Source: Sandaracinobacteroides sp041675905 (GTDB taxonomy: Bacteria; Pseudomonadota; Alphaproteobacteria; Sphingomonadales; Sphingomonadaceae). Taken from it: DNA of 56,468 nucleotides. A model generated the notes under the pieces. The model did no database searches and was not told the origin of the DNA. It saw nothing but the letters and a program-made list of their open reading frames with translations. Where the stretch lies: the NCBI GenBank assembly GCA_041675905.1, contig JBAYSX010000017.1, positions 1 to 56,468 on the forward strand, in the 5' to 3' direction. Shown here piece by piece: positions 7,616 through 16,313 of this stretch (positions are counted from its first letter, which is position 1; each line of letters begins with the position of its first letter). The position numbers and the translations under genes were made by a program.

Positions 7616-10600
7616 GTGCGCAATATTTCCGCCTGGGCGATCCGGAATCCGATCCCGCCTTCCCTGCTGTTCCTGCTGCTCACTGTGGTGGGACTGGTGT
7701 CTTTCTTCCAGATGAAGATTACGGCCAATCCGGATATCTCCGCGCCACTGGTCAGCGTTACGATTAATCGGCCAAGCGCCGCGCCGACCGAACTGGAAAC
7801 CCAGGTTACGCAACTGGTGGAAGGCGCCATCGCCGGTATCGGCAATGTAAAAAATATTTCCTCGGTGGTGCAGGAAGGTTCTTCCACCACCAGCGTGGAA
7901 TTTCATATCGGCACCAATGTCGATCGCGCCACCAACGATGTGCGCGACGCCGTGGCGCGCATCCGCTCGGAATTGCCGGAAGGCATATTGGAGCCGCAGG
8001 TGCGGCGCATCGATATCGACGGTGGCGCGCTGGCCTATGTCGCGGTGGAATCGACCGCGATGACGCTGGAGGAACTTTCGTGGTTCGTCGATAATGTCAT
8101 CGCCAAAAGGATGGTCTCCATATCGGGCGTCGCCCAGGTGGGCCGGTCCGGCGGGGTGAGCCGGGAAATCCGTATCGACCTTGATCCCGCGCGGATGCAG
8201 TCGCACGGTATTACCGCGGCAGAGATCAATAATCGCCTGCGGCAACTGAATCTCGATTCCCCCGGTGGCCGTACCGAGGTTGCCGGTGCCGAACAGGCCG
8301 TGCGCGTGCTCGGCGGCGCGCAAACCGCGCTTGAACTCGGGGCGACGCGCATCTCCATTCCGGGCGGGCGCGATGTGCGGCTGTCCGATATCGCCCATGT
8401 CTATGATGGCGCCACCGAACAGCGCGAGATTGGCCGCCTGAATGGCCGGCAGGTAACGAGTTTCGGCCTGTTCAAGGCCAAGGGCGCGTCCGATGTATCT
8501 GTATATCGCGACATGCACAAACAGATGAAGCTGCTGGAAGCCGAATATCCGGTAAGGTTCACCGAATTATTCACGACCGTCGATTATACGCTGGAAAGCT
8601 ACGATAGCGCGATGATCGCGATGATCGAAGGCGCGGTGCTGGCGGTTGTTGTAGTGTTCTTCTTCCTGCGTGACTGGCGGGCGACGCTCATTTCAGCGAT
8701 TGCCATTCCTCTGTCCGCCATCCCAACTTTCTTTTTCATGGATATGATGGGCTTTACGCTCAACGGCATCAGCCTGCTGGCGCTGGCGCTGGTTGCCGGT
8801 ATCCTTGTGGACGACGCCATCGTCGAGATCGAGAATATAGTCCGGCATATGCGCATGGGCAAATCGGCGTTCCGCGCCGCCATCGAGGCTGCCGATGAAA
8901 TCGGCATGGCGGTTGTCGCCACCACCTTTTCGATCATCGCCGTATTCCTGCCGGTCAGCTTCATGCCAGGTATTTCCGGCCAGTTTTTCCGCCAGTTCGG
9001 GCTGACGGTGGCGGTGGCGGTGTTCATGTCGCTGCTGGTGGCGCGGCTGATCACGCCACTCGTCGCGGCCTATTTCCTGCGCGCGCATGGTACGGCGGAG
9101 CATGCCAGCGGACCGCTGATGGACCGTTATATGCGGGTATTGCGCTGGACGCTGCATCATCGCTGGAAGGTGGTGGGCGTCGGTTTCCTGTCGTTCCTGC
9201 TGACGCTGTTCCTGTTCGCCCGGATGCCGCAGTCTTTCCAGCCGGAGATGGATTTATCCACCGCCATTCTCGAAATTGAAATGACCCCGGGAACGACGCT
9301 GGACGGCACGGCGCGGGCGGTCGATCAGGCGGTGGGTATTTTGTCGGAACGCCCGGAAGTCGCCAGCATCTATGAGTCCATCGGCGTTGATGGCGAAGTG
9401 CGGCGGGCCAATCTGTTCATCGATATGGTGCCGCGCACCGACCGCGGCATCAGCACGCGCGATTTCGAACGGCAGATGGCTCCCCGGTTACTGGGGATTC
9501 CGGATGCCCGCATCCATTTCCAGTCGCTCGGCGGCATGGGGCAGACCCGGGACATCCTCATCATGCTGGCCGGAGACGACCCGGAATTGCTGGAGGAAAC
9601 CGTCCGCAAGGTCGAACGCGAAATGCAGGGCCTTGCCCTGTTACGCAATGCCCGCATCGACGGCGATCTGGAACGGCCGGAAATATTGATCCGCCCGAAA
9701 TTCGCCATCGCCGCCGGGATGGGCGTGTCGGTCGCGGCACTGTCGCAGACAATCCGCATCGCCACCATCGGCGATATCGAGCAGAATCTGGCGAAATTCT
9801 CGTTATCCGACCGCCAGGTGCCCATCCGCGTCAGCCTGGTCGAAAACGCCCGAACGGATCTTTCCACCATCAGCAATTTGCCGGTGCCGACCGCCAGTGG
9901 CGGCACGGTACCGCTGAAAGTGGTGGCCGATATCGATTTCGGCGCCGGCCCAACGCGGATTCGCCGCTTCAATCAGACGCGGCGGGTGACGGTCGCGGCG
10001 GACCTGAATGGCGTGCAATTCAGCACCGCGATGGACGCCATCGCACAATTGCCAACCATGGCCAATCTGCCACAAGGTGTGCGTGAGGTGAAATTCGGTG
10101 AGGCCGAGGCGATGGAAGAACTGGTGTTCAATTTCATGCTGGCGGCGCTGGCGGGCATATTGCTGGTATTCGCTGTGCTGGTCTTGCTCTACAAACGAAT
10201 CATGCCGCCGTTCGTGAATATGGTCTCTTTATTGCTCGCGCCGCTGGGCGCGCTCATCGCATTGATCCTGACGGGCCATGTCATCACGATCGCTGTTTAT
10301 ATCGGCCTGTTGATGCTGCTGGGGATTGTGGCGAAAAACTCCATCCTGCTGGTCGATTTCGCCATCGAGGAAAGGCGAACGGGCGCGGACCGCGAAGCCG
10401 CCATTCTGGACGCCGGCCACAAGCGCGCGCAACCGATTGTCATGACAACGGTGGCGATGACGGCGGGCATGCTGCCGGCGGCGTTGAGTCTGCACGGCGA
10501 CACCGGTTTCCGCGCGCCCATGGCCATTGCGGTGATCGGCGGCCTGATCCTGTCGACCGCGTTGACGCTGGTCATAGTTCCGGCGGGCTTCACCCTTGCC

Positions 10601-10684
10601 GACGATATCGAACGCTGGCTGGGCCGGCGTCTGGGTCGCTTCACCAACGAAAGCGAGCCGCCCGCGATGAAAGCCGCTGAATAA
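7616..10684 (+). CDS. RND-family efflux permease (AcrB/HAE1-like)
   Basis: A 1022-aa inner-membrane pump with a GTG start (MRNISAWAIRNPIPPSLLFL). It shows the RND layout: TM1, a large periplasmic loop, a TM2-6 block including LALALVAGILVDDAIVEIEN (the conserved Asp residues of TM4), a second loop, and TM8-12 with LLMLLGIVAKNSILLVDFA. Residues of the proton-relay type (Asp pair in TM4, Lys in TM10) are present. The substrate is unknown. The gene is one base short of abutting DUF445 and 3 bp after the adaptor gene, making a three-gene operon (adaptor, pump, DUF445 protein). Confidence 0.93.
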   Translation: MRNISAWAIRNPIPPSLLFLLLTVVGLVSFFQMKITANPDISAPLVSVTINRPSAAPTELETQVTQLVEGAIAGIGNVKNISSVVQEGSSTTSVEFHIGTNVDRATNDVRDAVARIRSELPEGILEPQVRRIDIDGGALAYVAVESTAMTLEELSWFVDNVIAKRMVSISGVAQVGRSGGVSREIRIDLDPARMQSHGITAAEINNRLRQLNLDSPGGRTEVAGAEQAVRVLGGAQTALELGATRISIPGGRDVRLSDIAHVYDGATEQREIGRLNGRQVTSFGLFKAKGASDVSVYRDMHKQMKLLEAEYPVRFTELFTTVDYTLESYDSAMIAMIEGAVLAVVVVFFFLRDWRATLISAIAIPLSAIPTFFFMDMMGFTLNGISLLALALVAGILVDDAIVEIENIVRHMRMGKSAFRAAIEAADEIGMAVVATTFSIIAVFLPVSFMPGISGQFFRQFGLTVAVAVFMSLLVARLITPLVAAYFLRAHGTAEHASGPLMDRYMRVLRWTLHHRWKVVGVGFLSFLLTLFLFARMPQSFQPEMDLSTAILEIEMTPGTTLDGTARAVDQAVGILSERPEVASIYESIGVDGEVRRANLFIDMVPRTDRGISTRDFERQMAPRLLGIPDARIHFQSLGGMGQTRDILIMLAGDDPELLEETVRKVEREMQGLALLRNARIDGDLERPEILIRPKFAIAAGMGVSVAALSQTIRIATIGDIEQNLAKFSLSDRQVPIRVSLVENARTDLSTISNLPVPTASGGTVPLKVVADIDFGAGPTRIRRFNQTRRVTVAADLNGVQFSTAMDAIAQLPTMANLPQGVREVKFGEAEAMEELVFNFMLAALAGILLVFAVLVLLYKRIMPPFVNMVSLLLAPLGALIALILTGHVITIAVYIGLLMLLGIVAKNSILLVDFAIEERRTGADREAAILDAGHKRAQPIVMTTVAMTAGMLPAALSLHGDTGFRAPMAIAVIGGLILSTALTLVIVPAGFTLADDIERWLGRRLGRFTNESEPPAMKAAE

Positions 10685-10685
10685 G

Positions 10686-11912
10686 GTGGAGGAAGAGCGG
10701 CTACGTTCGGCCCGGCGGCTGCGGGCACTCGCCACGGGCCTGCTGGTCGTTATGGCGGCGCTGCTACTGTTTTCCACCTGGGCGATGCGGGCGATCCACC
10801 CGGAGTTCGTCTGGCTGCAGGCTTTTTCGGAAGCCGCACTCGTTGGCGGACTTGCCGACTGGTTCGCGGTGACGGCGCTGTTCCGCCATCCGATGGGTTT
10901 GCCGATCCCGCATACGGCGATCATTCCCCGATCGAGGGATCGTATCGGCGAGAGCCTGGCGCAGTTTTTGCGCAGCAATTTTCTCACCCCCCGCATCGTC
11001 GGGCGCCGACTGGAAAATTTCGACGCGGCAACGGCGATTGCCGGTTTTCTCGAACGGCCCCAGGCGGCGGGCCGGGTGCGCGTCGCCGTTGCGCGCCTGC
11101 TGCGACAACTGGCGGCAACGCCCGCCGCCGAAGCCGTGCTGGGCCGGATGCACCAGGGCGCGATGCAGCGGCTGGCCGATACCGAAATCTCCCCGCTTCT
11201 GGGCCGGATGCTGGAAGCGGCGATGGCCGATGGCCGCCATCAACCCGTAATAGACGCGCTGATCGCCTGGGGTGTGCGTACGCTCGATTCGCAGGAAGGG
11301 TTGATCCGCGACATGGTGAAAGAGCGCACGGCCTGGCTGCTGCGCCTGCTGAAAGTGGACGACAAGGTGGCGGACGCTATCGTTGCAGGCTTGCGTGGCC
11401 TGCTCGCCGATCTGCGCGATAATCCGGAACATCCGATCCGGAACAAGGCCGACCAGGCGCTCGCCAGCTTCGCCCGGGAATTGCAGGAAAAGCCTGAATT
11501 GCGCGCAAAGGTAGAGCGGGTGAAGCAGGAACTGCTCACCAATCAGGCCGTCAGCGACTGGGTGGAAGGTCTGTGGGCGCAGGTCCGCCAATGGCTGTTC
11601 GGTGCGCTGGAAGGGGAAGGCGCGGGCGTGATTGCCCGCGATATGGCGGCGGCGCTGCATCAGGATCCGGCGCTGGCCCCGGCCATTAACCAGTTGGTGC
11701 GCCGCGCCGTTGTCGGGATCGCGGCGGACCATGGCGACGCCATTGTGACGCTGGTTTCCGATACGGTGAAATCCTGGGATGCCGGCACCATTACGGAAAA
11801 ACTCGAATCGGCGGTAATGCGCGATCTGCAATATATCCGTTTCAACGGCACATTGATCGGCGGGTTGATCGGGGTCGTGCTGCACGCGGTGCTGCTGCTC
11901 GCCAGCGGCTGA
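10686..11912 (+). CDS. DUF445 family membrane protein
   Basis: A 408-aa protein with a GTG start directly after the RND gene stop. The N-terminal TM (LATGLLVVMAALLLFSTWAM) is followed by the DUF445 hallmark VGGLADWFAVTALFRHPMGL and PIPHTAIIPRSRDRIGESLA. A long helical middle part follows, and a C-terminal TM (LIGGLIGVVLHAVLLLASG) ends the protein. The function of the family is unknown; members are inner-membrane proteins of bacteria. Co-location with an RND pump on the same transcript may mean nothing more than shared expression. Confidence 0.9.
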   Translation: MEEERLRSARRLRALATGLLVVMAALLLFSTWAMRAIHPEFVWLQAFSEAALVGGLADWFAVTALFRHPMGLPIPHTAIIPRSRDRIGESLAQFLRSNFLTPRIVGRRLENFDAATAIAGFLERPQAAGRVRVAVARLLRQLAATPAAEAVLGRMHQGAMQRLADTEISPLLGRMLEAAMADGRHQPVIDALIAWGVRTLDSQEGLIRDMVKERTAWLLRLLKVDDKVADAIVAGLRGLLADLRDNPEHPIRNKADQALASFARELQEKPELRAKVERVKQELLTNQAVSDWVEGLWAQVRQWLFGALEGEGAGVIARDMAAALHQDPALAPAINQLVRRAVVGIAADHGDAIVTLVSDTVKSWDAGTITEKLESAVMRDLQYIRFNGTLIGGLIGVVLHAVLLLASG

Positions 11913-11962
11913 TCGGCTGTGGAATTAGTATCCGTAAAGGCAATAAAAATCTTGCAACATTG

Positions 11963-11992
11963 TTGACATTTTCCGGCGAATCGCGGCCTATG
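11963..11992 (+). promoter_or_regulatory. Candidate sigma-70-type promoter
   Basis: TTGACA at 11963-11968 matches the -35 consensus exactly. CCTATG at 11987-11992 is a plausible -10 with an 18-bp spacer. Transcription would start near 12000, immediately ahead of a short hairpin-terminated transcript and 50 bp before the end of the convergent trmFO gene. No protein-coding gene lies downstream on this strand. Confidence 0.45.
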
Positions 11993-11999
11993 TGTCTAC

Positions 12000-12062
12000 G
12001 AGTTCTCCGGGGGGAGGAAAAAGCCCGCTCGCGTCCTTAAGGATGCGGGCGGGCTTGCTTTT
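12000..12062 (+). ncRNA. Candidate short non-coding transcript with intrinsic terminator
   Basis: From the promoter-like TTGACA/CCTATG pair, the next 60 bases hold a small CTCC-GGGG-GGAG hairpin and then a strong terminator (stem 12021-12036 / 12041-12056, TTAA loop, GCTTTT tail). There is no credible ORF. An alternative reading is that the hairpin is only a terminator for trmFO on the other strand and the promoter match is accidental. Confidence 0.35.
12021..12062. terminator. Intrinsic terminator between DUF445 and trmFO
   Basis: A 16-bp stem with two G-U pairs on the plus strand (AAGCCCGC...GCGGGCTT), a 4-base TTAA loop and T-rich flanks on both sides (GCTTTT on plus, GGGCTTTTTCC on minus). 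It sits between convergent transcription units and can end either. Confidence 0.8.
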
Positions 12063-13420
12063 CAGGCACTTGCAGAGGTTTCGGCGGCCAGCCATTCATC
12101 GCGCAACCGTTTTCCGCGCCTGGCCAGCGCCGCCTTGCGATCCCGTCCGCGCGCCGGTTGGTCCAGTGGCGGAAACAGCCCGAAATTGATGTTCATCGGC
12201 TGGAATGTTTCGGCCTCGGCGCCACCGGTAATATGCGCCAGCAACGCACCGATGGCGGATTCCGGCGGCGGCAGGCGCGGCGTTTGCCCCTGACGCCGTT
12301 CGGCCATAAAACGTCCGGCCAGCAAACCGACAGCCGCGCTTTCCACATAGCCTTCGCAACCCGTTATCTGGCCGGCAAAGGTCAGGCGCGGCTCGGCCTT
12401 CAGGCGCAAGGTCTGGTCCAGCAGCACCGGCGAACGGATAAAGCTGTTACGGTGAAGCCCGCCCAGCCGCGCGAATTCCGCCTTCCCAAGGCCTGGAATC
12501 ATGCGGAAAATCCGCACCTGTTCGCCATGCTTCAGCTTGGTCTGGAAGCCGACGATATTCCACAATGTTCCCTGTGCATTATCCTGGCGCAATTGCACGA
12601 CAGCCCACGGGCGTTTGCCATAGCGCGGATCGCGCAAGCCCACGGGCTTCATCGGGCCGAAACGCAGCGTATCCACCCCGCGCGCCGCCATCACCTCGAT
12701 CGGCATACAGCCGTCAAAATAGGGGGTGTCGCGTTCCCATTGCTGAAACTCCGTCTTTTCGCCGGCGAGCAGGGCTTCGACAAACGCCTGATATTCATCG
12801 CGATTGAGCGGGCAATTGATATAGTCGCCCTCACCCGGTGGATGTTGCGTGCCATCGGCCTTCTTGTCGTAGCGCGATTGCCGCCACGCCACCTGCATGT
12901 CGATGGTTTCGGCATGCACAATAGGGGCCAGCGCGTCGAAAAACGCCAGATGCGCCTCGCCTGTCAATCCCTTGATATAATCCGCCAGGCCGGCGTCCGT
13001 CAGTGGCCCGGTGGCGATAATTACCTCGCCCCAGTCCGCAGGTGGCGCGTCCACCACTTCGCGGTGGACGGTAATCAGCGTGTGAGCATGAAGTTTCGCG
13101 GTTACGGCGGCCGAAAATTGCTCCCGGTCCACCGCCAGCGCCGAGCCTGCGGGCAGGCTGGCTGCGTCCGCTGCCGCCATGATCAAGGAGCTCATCGCCC
13201 GCATATCGGCATGCAACAGCCCGACAGCGTTATGATCGGCGTCGTCGGAACGGAAACTGTTGGAGCAGACGAGTTCGGCGAAATTTTCGGTGACATGCGC
13301 GGGCGTCCCCCGCACTCCGCGCATTTCATACATCACGACAGGAATATTGCGGCTGGCGAGTTGCCATGCCGCTTCGGAGCCGGCGAGACCGCCGCCAATG
13401 ATATGAACCGGATCAGACAT
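12062..13420 (-). CDS. trmFO: Methylenetetrahydrofolate-tRNA-(uracil-5-)-methyltransferase
   Basis: TrmFO is the folate- and FAD-dependent enzyme that methylates U54 in tRNA. The 452-aa protein starts at MSDPVHIIGGGLAGSEAAWQ, with a dinucleotide-binding GGGLAGSEAAW, and an in-frame extension upstream lacks any family match. Typical segments include GTPAHVTENFAELVCSNSFR and the C-terminal GLLAGRFMAERR. The length is normal. The gene stands alone on the minus strand and its 3' end meets the strong bidirectional hairpin at 12021-12056. Its 5' end faces proS across a 332-bp gap that contains the candidate 6S RNA. Confidence 0.94.
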   Translation of the reverse strand: MSDPVHIIGGGLAGSEAAWQLASRNIPVVMYEMRGVRGTPAHVTENFAELVCSNSFRSDDADHNAVGLLHADMRAMSSLIMAAADAASLPAGSALAVDREQFSAAVTAKLHAHTLITVHREVVDAPPADWGEVIIATGPLTDAGLADYIKGLTGEAHLAFFDALAPIVHAETIDMQVAWRQSRYDKKADGTQHPPGEGDYINCPLNRDEYQAFVEALLAGEKTEFQQWERDTPYFDGCMPIEVMAARGVDTLRFGPMKPVGLRDPRYGKRPWAVVQLRQDNAQGTLWNIVGFQTKLKHGEQVRIFRMIPGLGKAEFARLGGLHRNSFIRSPVLLDQTLRLKAEPRLTFAGQITGCEGYVESAAVGLLAGRFMAERRQGQTPRLPPPESAIGALLAHITGGAEAETFQPMNINFGLFPPLDQPARGRDRKAALARRGKRLRDEWLAAETSASA

Positions 13421-13488
13421 GGAGAAAGCTAATAGGGGCGAAAGGCAAGCCTGCAAGAGCGGGCAGACAAATTCGCCGGGGCCTTATG

Positions 13489-13521
13489 AAAACCGCCCGG
13501 CAGCGCCTGCCGGGCGGTTTT
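13489..13521. terminator. Intrinsic terminator, probably ending the 6S-like RNA
   Basis: A perfect 15-bp inverted repeat, AAAACCGCCCGGCAG / CTGCCGGGCGGTTTT, with a CGC loop. It lies between divergent trmFO and proS, so neither gene can use it. The likely user is the minus-strand candidate 6S RNA whose 3' end is at about 13536. Confidence 0.75.
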
Positions 13522-13535
13522 CTGATACGTATTCG

Positions 13536-13713
13536 TATCTGCGCCTCTTGTAGCGTAGTAACCCTGAACCCTGGCCGTTCTGTTGGCCGTGAGCCTCCGG
13601 AACCTACCGGCGAATGTTCCGGCTGTCATCCGCTGCATGACATATCCATGAACTTCCTTGGTCGCTGTTGCTGTCGTGCAACAGCGGAGCCGTACGCAAG
13701 CCCATCGCAGATG
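13536..13713 (-). ncRNA. Candidate 6S RNA (ssrS-like)
   Basis: The minus strand carries an unexplained structured transcript. Its ends pair: ATCTGCG (13706-13712) with CGCAGAT (13537-13543), then GCGTA with TACGC further in. Internal hairpins include CGCTGTTGC/GCAACAGCG and CCGGAAC/GTTCCGG. The segment AGGGTTCAGGGTTACTACGC resembles the 3' part of E. coli 6S RNA (AAGGGTTCAAGGGTTACAGC). An adjacent terminator at 13489-13521 gives it a clean end. Size (about 178 nt) and a long closing stem fit 6S, which sequesters sigma-70 RNA polymerase. The identification rests on remembered consensus and hand pairing only. No good promoter was found; TATACC near 13740 is a weak -10. Confidence 0.5.
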
Positions 13714-13752
13714 CCCCTTCCGCGCCCGCCATTTCCGGTATATGCGGGCGTC

Positions 13753-15069
13753 ATGCTGCTTTCCCGCTATTTATTGCCGGTGCTGAAAGAAACGCCGGGC
13801 GACGCCCAGATCATCTCGCATCAACTGATGCTGCGCGCCGGTATGATCCGGCAGACCGCCGCCGGCATCTATTCCTGGCTGCCGCTGGGCCTGCGCGTGC
13901 TGAAAAACATCGAACGCATCGTGCGGGAAGAACAGGACCGCGCCGGCGCCATCGAGATTTTGATGCCGACCGTGCAACCGGCGGATCTGTGGCGCGAATC
14001 CGGGCGCTATGATGATTACGGCCTGGAAATGTTGCGCCTGAAAGACCGGCACGACCGCGACATGCTGTATGGTCCGACCGCCGAGGAAGTGGTGACGTCC
14101 ATCTTCCGCGACACCGCCCGCAGCTACCGCGACCTGCCGCGTACGCTTTACAATATCCAGTGGAAATTCCGCGACGAAGTGCGCCCGCGTTTCGGCGTGA
14201 TGCGGGGCCGCGAATTTCTGATGAAAGACGCCTACAGCTTCGATCTGGACGAGGCCGGCGGACGGCACAGCTACAACCGCATGTTCGTCGCCTATCTGAA
14301 TACCTTTGCACGCATGGGGCTGCGCGCCATCCCGATGCAGGCGGATACCGGGCCGATCGGTGGTGATCTGTCCCATGAATTCATCGTGCTGGCGCCTACG
14401 GGCGAGAGCGAGGTGTTCTACCACGCCAATTGGGAACGCGCCGCAGAACCCGCGGGCGTCGATTTCGACGACGCCGAGGCGCTGCAACACATCGTATCGG
14501 GCTATACGACGGACTATGCCGCCACCGACGAAAAGCGTGATTCGGCCCGGGAAGCGGAGGCAGGCAGCCTGCTGCGCCAGTCGCGCGGCGTGGAAGTCGG
14601 GCATATCTTCTACTTCGGTACCAAATACTCCGCCGCCATGGGTGTGTCGGTGCAGGGGAAAGACGGTAAACCGGTAACGCCGGTGATGGGGAGCTATGGC
14701 ATTGGGGTGTCCCGGCTGACCGGCGCGATTATCGAGGCCAGCCATGATGACGCCGGGATCATCTGGCCCGATGCCGTCGCACCCTTCGATATCGGGTTGA
14801 TCAACCTGCGCGCGGGCGATGACGCCTGCACCGCCGCCGCAAATGATCTCCACGCCCGCCTGAAGGCAGCCGGCAAGAGCGTGTTGCACGATGACCGGGA
14901 TGCACGCGGTGGCGAGAAGTTCGCCACCATGGACCTGATCGGCCTGCCCTGGCAGGTAACCATCGGCCCGAAGGGAGTCGCCGCGGGCACTGTCGAGGTG
15001 AAACGCCGCGCCACCGGCGAAAAGCAGGAAATGAGCGTGGAAAGCCTGCTTTCACATATCGCCGGATGA
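13753..15069 (+). CDS. proS: Prolyl-tRNA synthetase (short form without editing domain)
   Basis: ProS charges tRNAPro. The 438-aa protein starts at MLLSRYLLPVLKETPG, the usual beginning of the alphaproteobacterial short form; the in-frame upstream stretch back to 13486 runs through the candidate 6S RNA and its terminator and is not coding. Class II motifs are visible: motif 2 RPRFGVMRGREFLMKDAYSF and motif 3 MGSYGIGVSRLTGAI. The insertion editing domain found in E. coli ProRS is absent. The anticodon-binding domain follows (FDIGLINLRAGDDACTAAAN). The stop overlaps the lolC start as ATGA, giving a proS-lolC-lolD operon typical of sphingomonads. Confidence 0.95.
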   Translation: MLLSRYLLPVLKETPGDAQIISHQLMLRAGMIRQTAAGIYSWLPLGLRVLKNIERIVREEQDRAGAIEILMPTVQPADLWRESGRYDDYGLEMLRLKDRHDRDMLYGPTAEEVVTSIFRDTARSYRDLPRTLYNIQWKFRDEVRPRFGVMRGREFLMKDAYSFDLDEAGGRHSYNRMFVAYLNTFARMGLRAIPMQADTGPIGGDLSHEFIVLAPTGESEVFYHANWERAAEPAGVDFDDAEALQHIVSGYTTDYAATDEKRDSAREAEAGSLLRQSRGVEVGHIFYFGTKYSAAMGVSVQGKDGKPVTPVMGSYGIGVSRLTGAIIEASHDDAGIIWPDAVAPFDIGLINLRAGDDACTAAANDLHARLKAAGKSVLHDDRDARGGEKFATMDLIGLPWQVTIGPKGVAAGTVEVKRRATGEKQEMSVESLLSHIAG

Positions 15070-16313
15070 TCACTTCCTACGAGCGCATGATTGCCGGCCG
15101 CTATTTGCTGCCGGGCAAGGGCGAGCGGTTCATCTTCCTCGTCGCGGCGATTTCGCTGTTCGCCGTGGCGCTGGGCGTCGCCGCATTGATCGCGGTGATG
15201 AGCGTGATGAACGGTTTTCGTGCCGAGATGTTCGACCGTATCCAGGGGCTTAACGGCCATGCCGTGGCGCAGGGCTATGGTGGGCGGCTGCCGGATTGGC
15301 AGCGCGTCGTCGACCTTGCCCGTGCAACACCGGGCGTCACCGCCGCCACACCGCTGATCGAACAGCCGCTGATGGCGTCTGCCAATGGCCGGGTGGAAGG
15401 AATCCTCGTGCGCGGCATGCGGATGGCAGACATTCGCCGGACGCCGATCATCGCCGACAATATCCGCAGCGGCTCGCTGGATCGGCTGGAGGGTGAAGAA
15501 CCCGTCACGGCGATCGGCAGCCAGCTCGCCATCAATCTCGGCGCGCGGGTGGGCGACCGGATCACGCTGATCTCGCCATCCGGCAGCGCCACGCCCTTTG
15601 GCACGGTGCCGCGCATGATTTCCTATGAAATCGGCGCGATCTTCGAAGTCGGCATTTTCGATTACGACAAGGCCTTCGTGCTGTTGCCGATGCAACGCGC
15701 GCAGACACTGCTGGGCATGGGCGATGATGTCGGCATGGTCGAGATCAAGACAGTCAACCCCGACAAGGTGGGTGAAATTCTCGCGCCTTTGGCAGCAAAA
15801 ATCGGTCAGTCGGCAGTGATAACCGACTGGCGGCAATTGAACGGCGTGCTGTTCGAGGCGCTGGTGGTGGAACGGGTCGTGATGTTCTGGGTGCTGTCGA
15901 TCATCATCGTCGTCGCCGTCTTCAACATCCTGTCCTCGCTCATCATGCTGGTACGCGCGAAAACCCGCGATATCGCCATTTTACGCACCATGGGTGCAAG
16001 CCGTGCGGCGCTGATGCGCGTGTTCATAACGGTGGGCACGGTGATCGGCGGGCTCGGCGTCGCCCTGGGTGTCGTGCTCGGCTTCCTGCTGCTTAACTTC
16101 CGCCAGCAACTGGTCAGCGGCGTATCGCGGTTGACGGGGGCCAATCTGTGGGACCCGTCCATTCGCTATCTGGCCGAATTACCGAGCAAGACGGATCCGG
16201 TGGAAGTGGTCAGCATCGTTGTGCTGGCGCTGATCCTGTCCTTCCTCGCCACTATCTATCCGGCGTGGAAAGCCGCCTCCACCGATCCGGTGACGGTGCT
16301 GCGCTATGAGTGA
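15066..16313 (+). CDS. lolC: Lipoprotein-releasing ABC transporter permease LolC/LolE family
   Basis: Part of the LolCDE complex that extracts mature outer-membrane lipoproteins from the inner membrane. The 415-aa protein starts with a MITSYERMIAGRYLLPGKGE cytoplasmic stretch and TM1, followed by a large MacB-like periplasmic domain and a C-terminal FtsX domain with three membrane segments (FWVLSIIIVVAVFNILSSLI and ILSFLATIYPAWKAASTDPV). One LolC/E-type permease precedes one LolD here, which fits the alphaproteobacterial arrangement with a single permease type. It overlaps proS at its start and lolD at its end. Confidence 0.93.
   Translation: MITSYERMIAGRYLLPGKGERFIFLVAAISLFAVALGVAALIAVMSVMNGFRAEMFDRIQGLNGHAVAQGYGGRLPDWQRVVDLARATPGVTAATPLIEQPLMASANGRVEGILVRGMRMADIRRTPIIADNIRSGSLDRLEGEEPVTAIGSQLAINLGARVGDRITLISPSGSATPFGTVPRMISYEIGAIFEVGIFDYDKAFVLLPMQRAQTLLGMGDDVGMVEIKTVNPDKVGEILAPLAAKIGQSAVITDWRQLNGVLFEALVVERVVMFWVLSIIIVVAVFNILSSLIMLVRAKTRDIAILRTMGASRAALMRVFITVGTVIGGLGVALGVVLGFLLLNFRQQLVSGVSRLTGANLWDPSIRYLAELPSKTDPVEVVSIVVLALILSFLATIYPAWKAASTDPVTVLRYE

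Noticed and set aside
12158..13432. A 424-codon plus-strand frame opposite trmFO
   Set aside because: Shadow with low-complexity composition; trmFO is canonical.
13429..13638. A 69-codon minus-strand ORF between trmFO and proS
   Set aside because: It lies across the terminator and candidate 6S RNA, has no homologous pattern and is better explained as non-coding.
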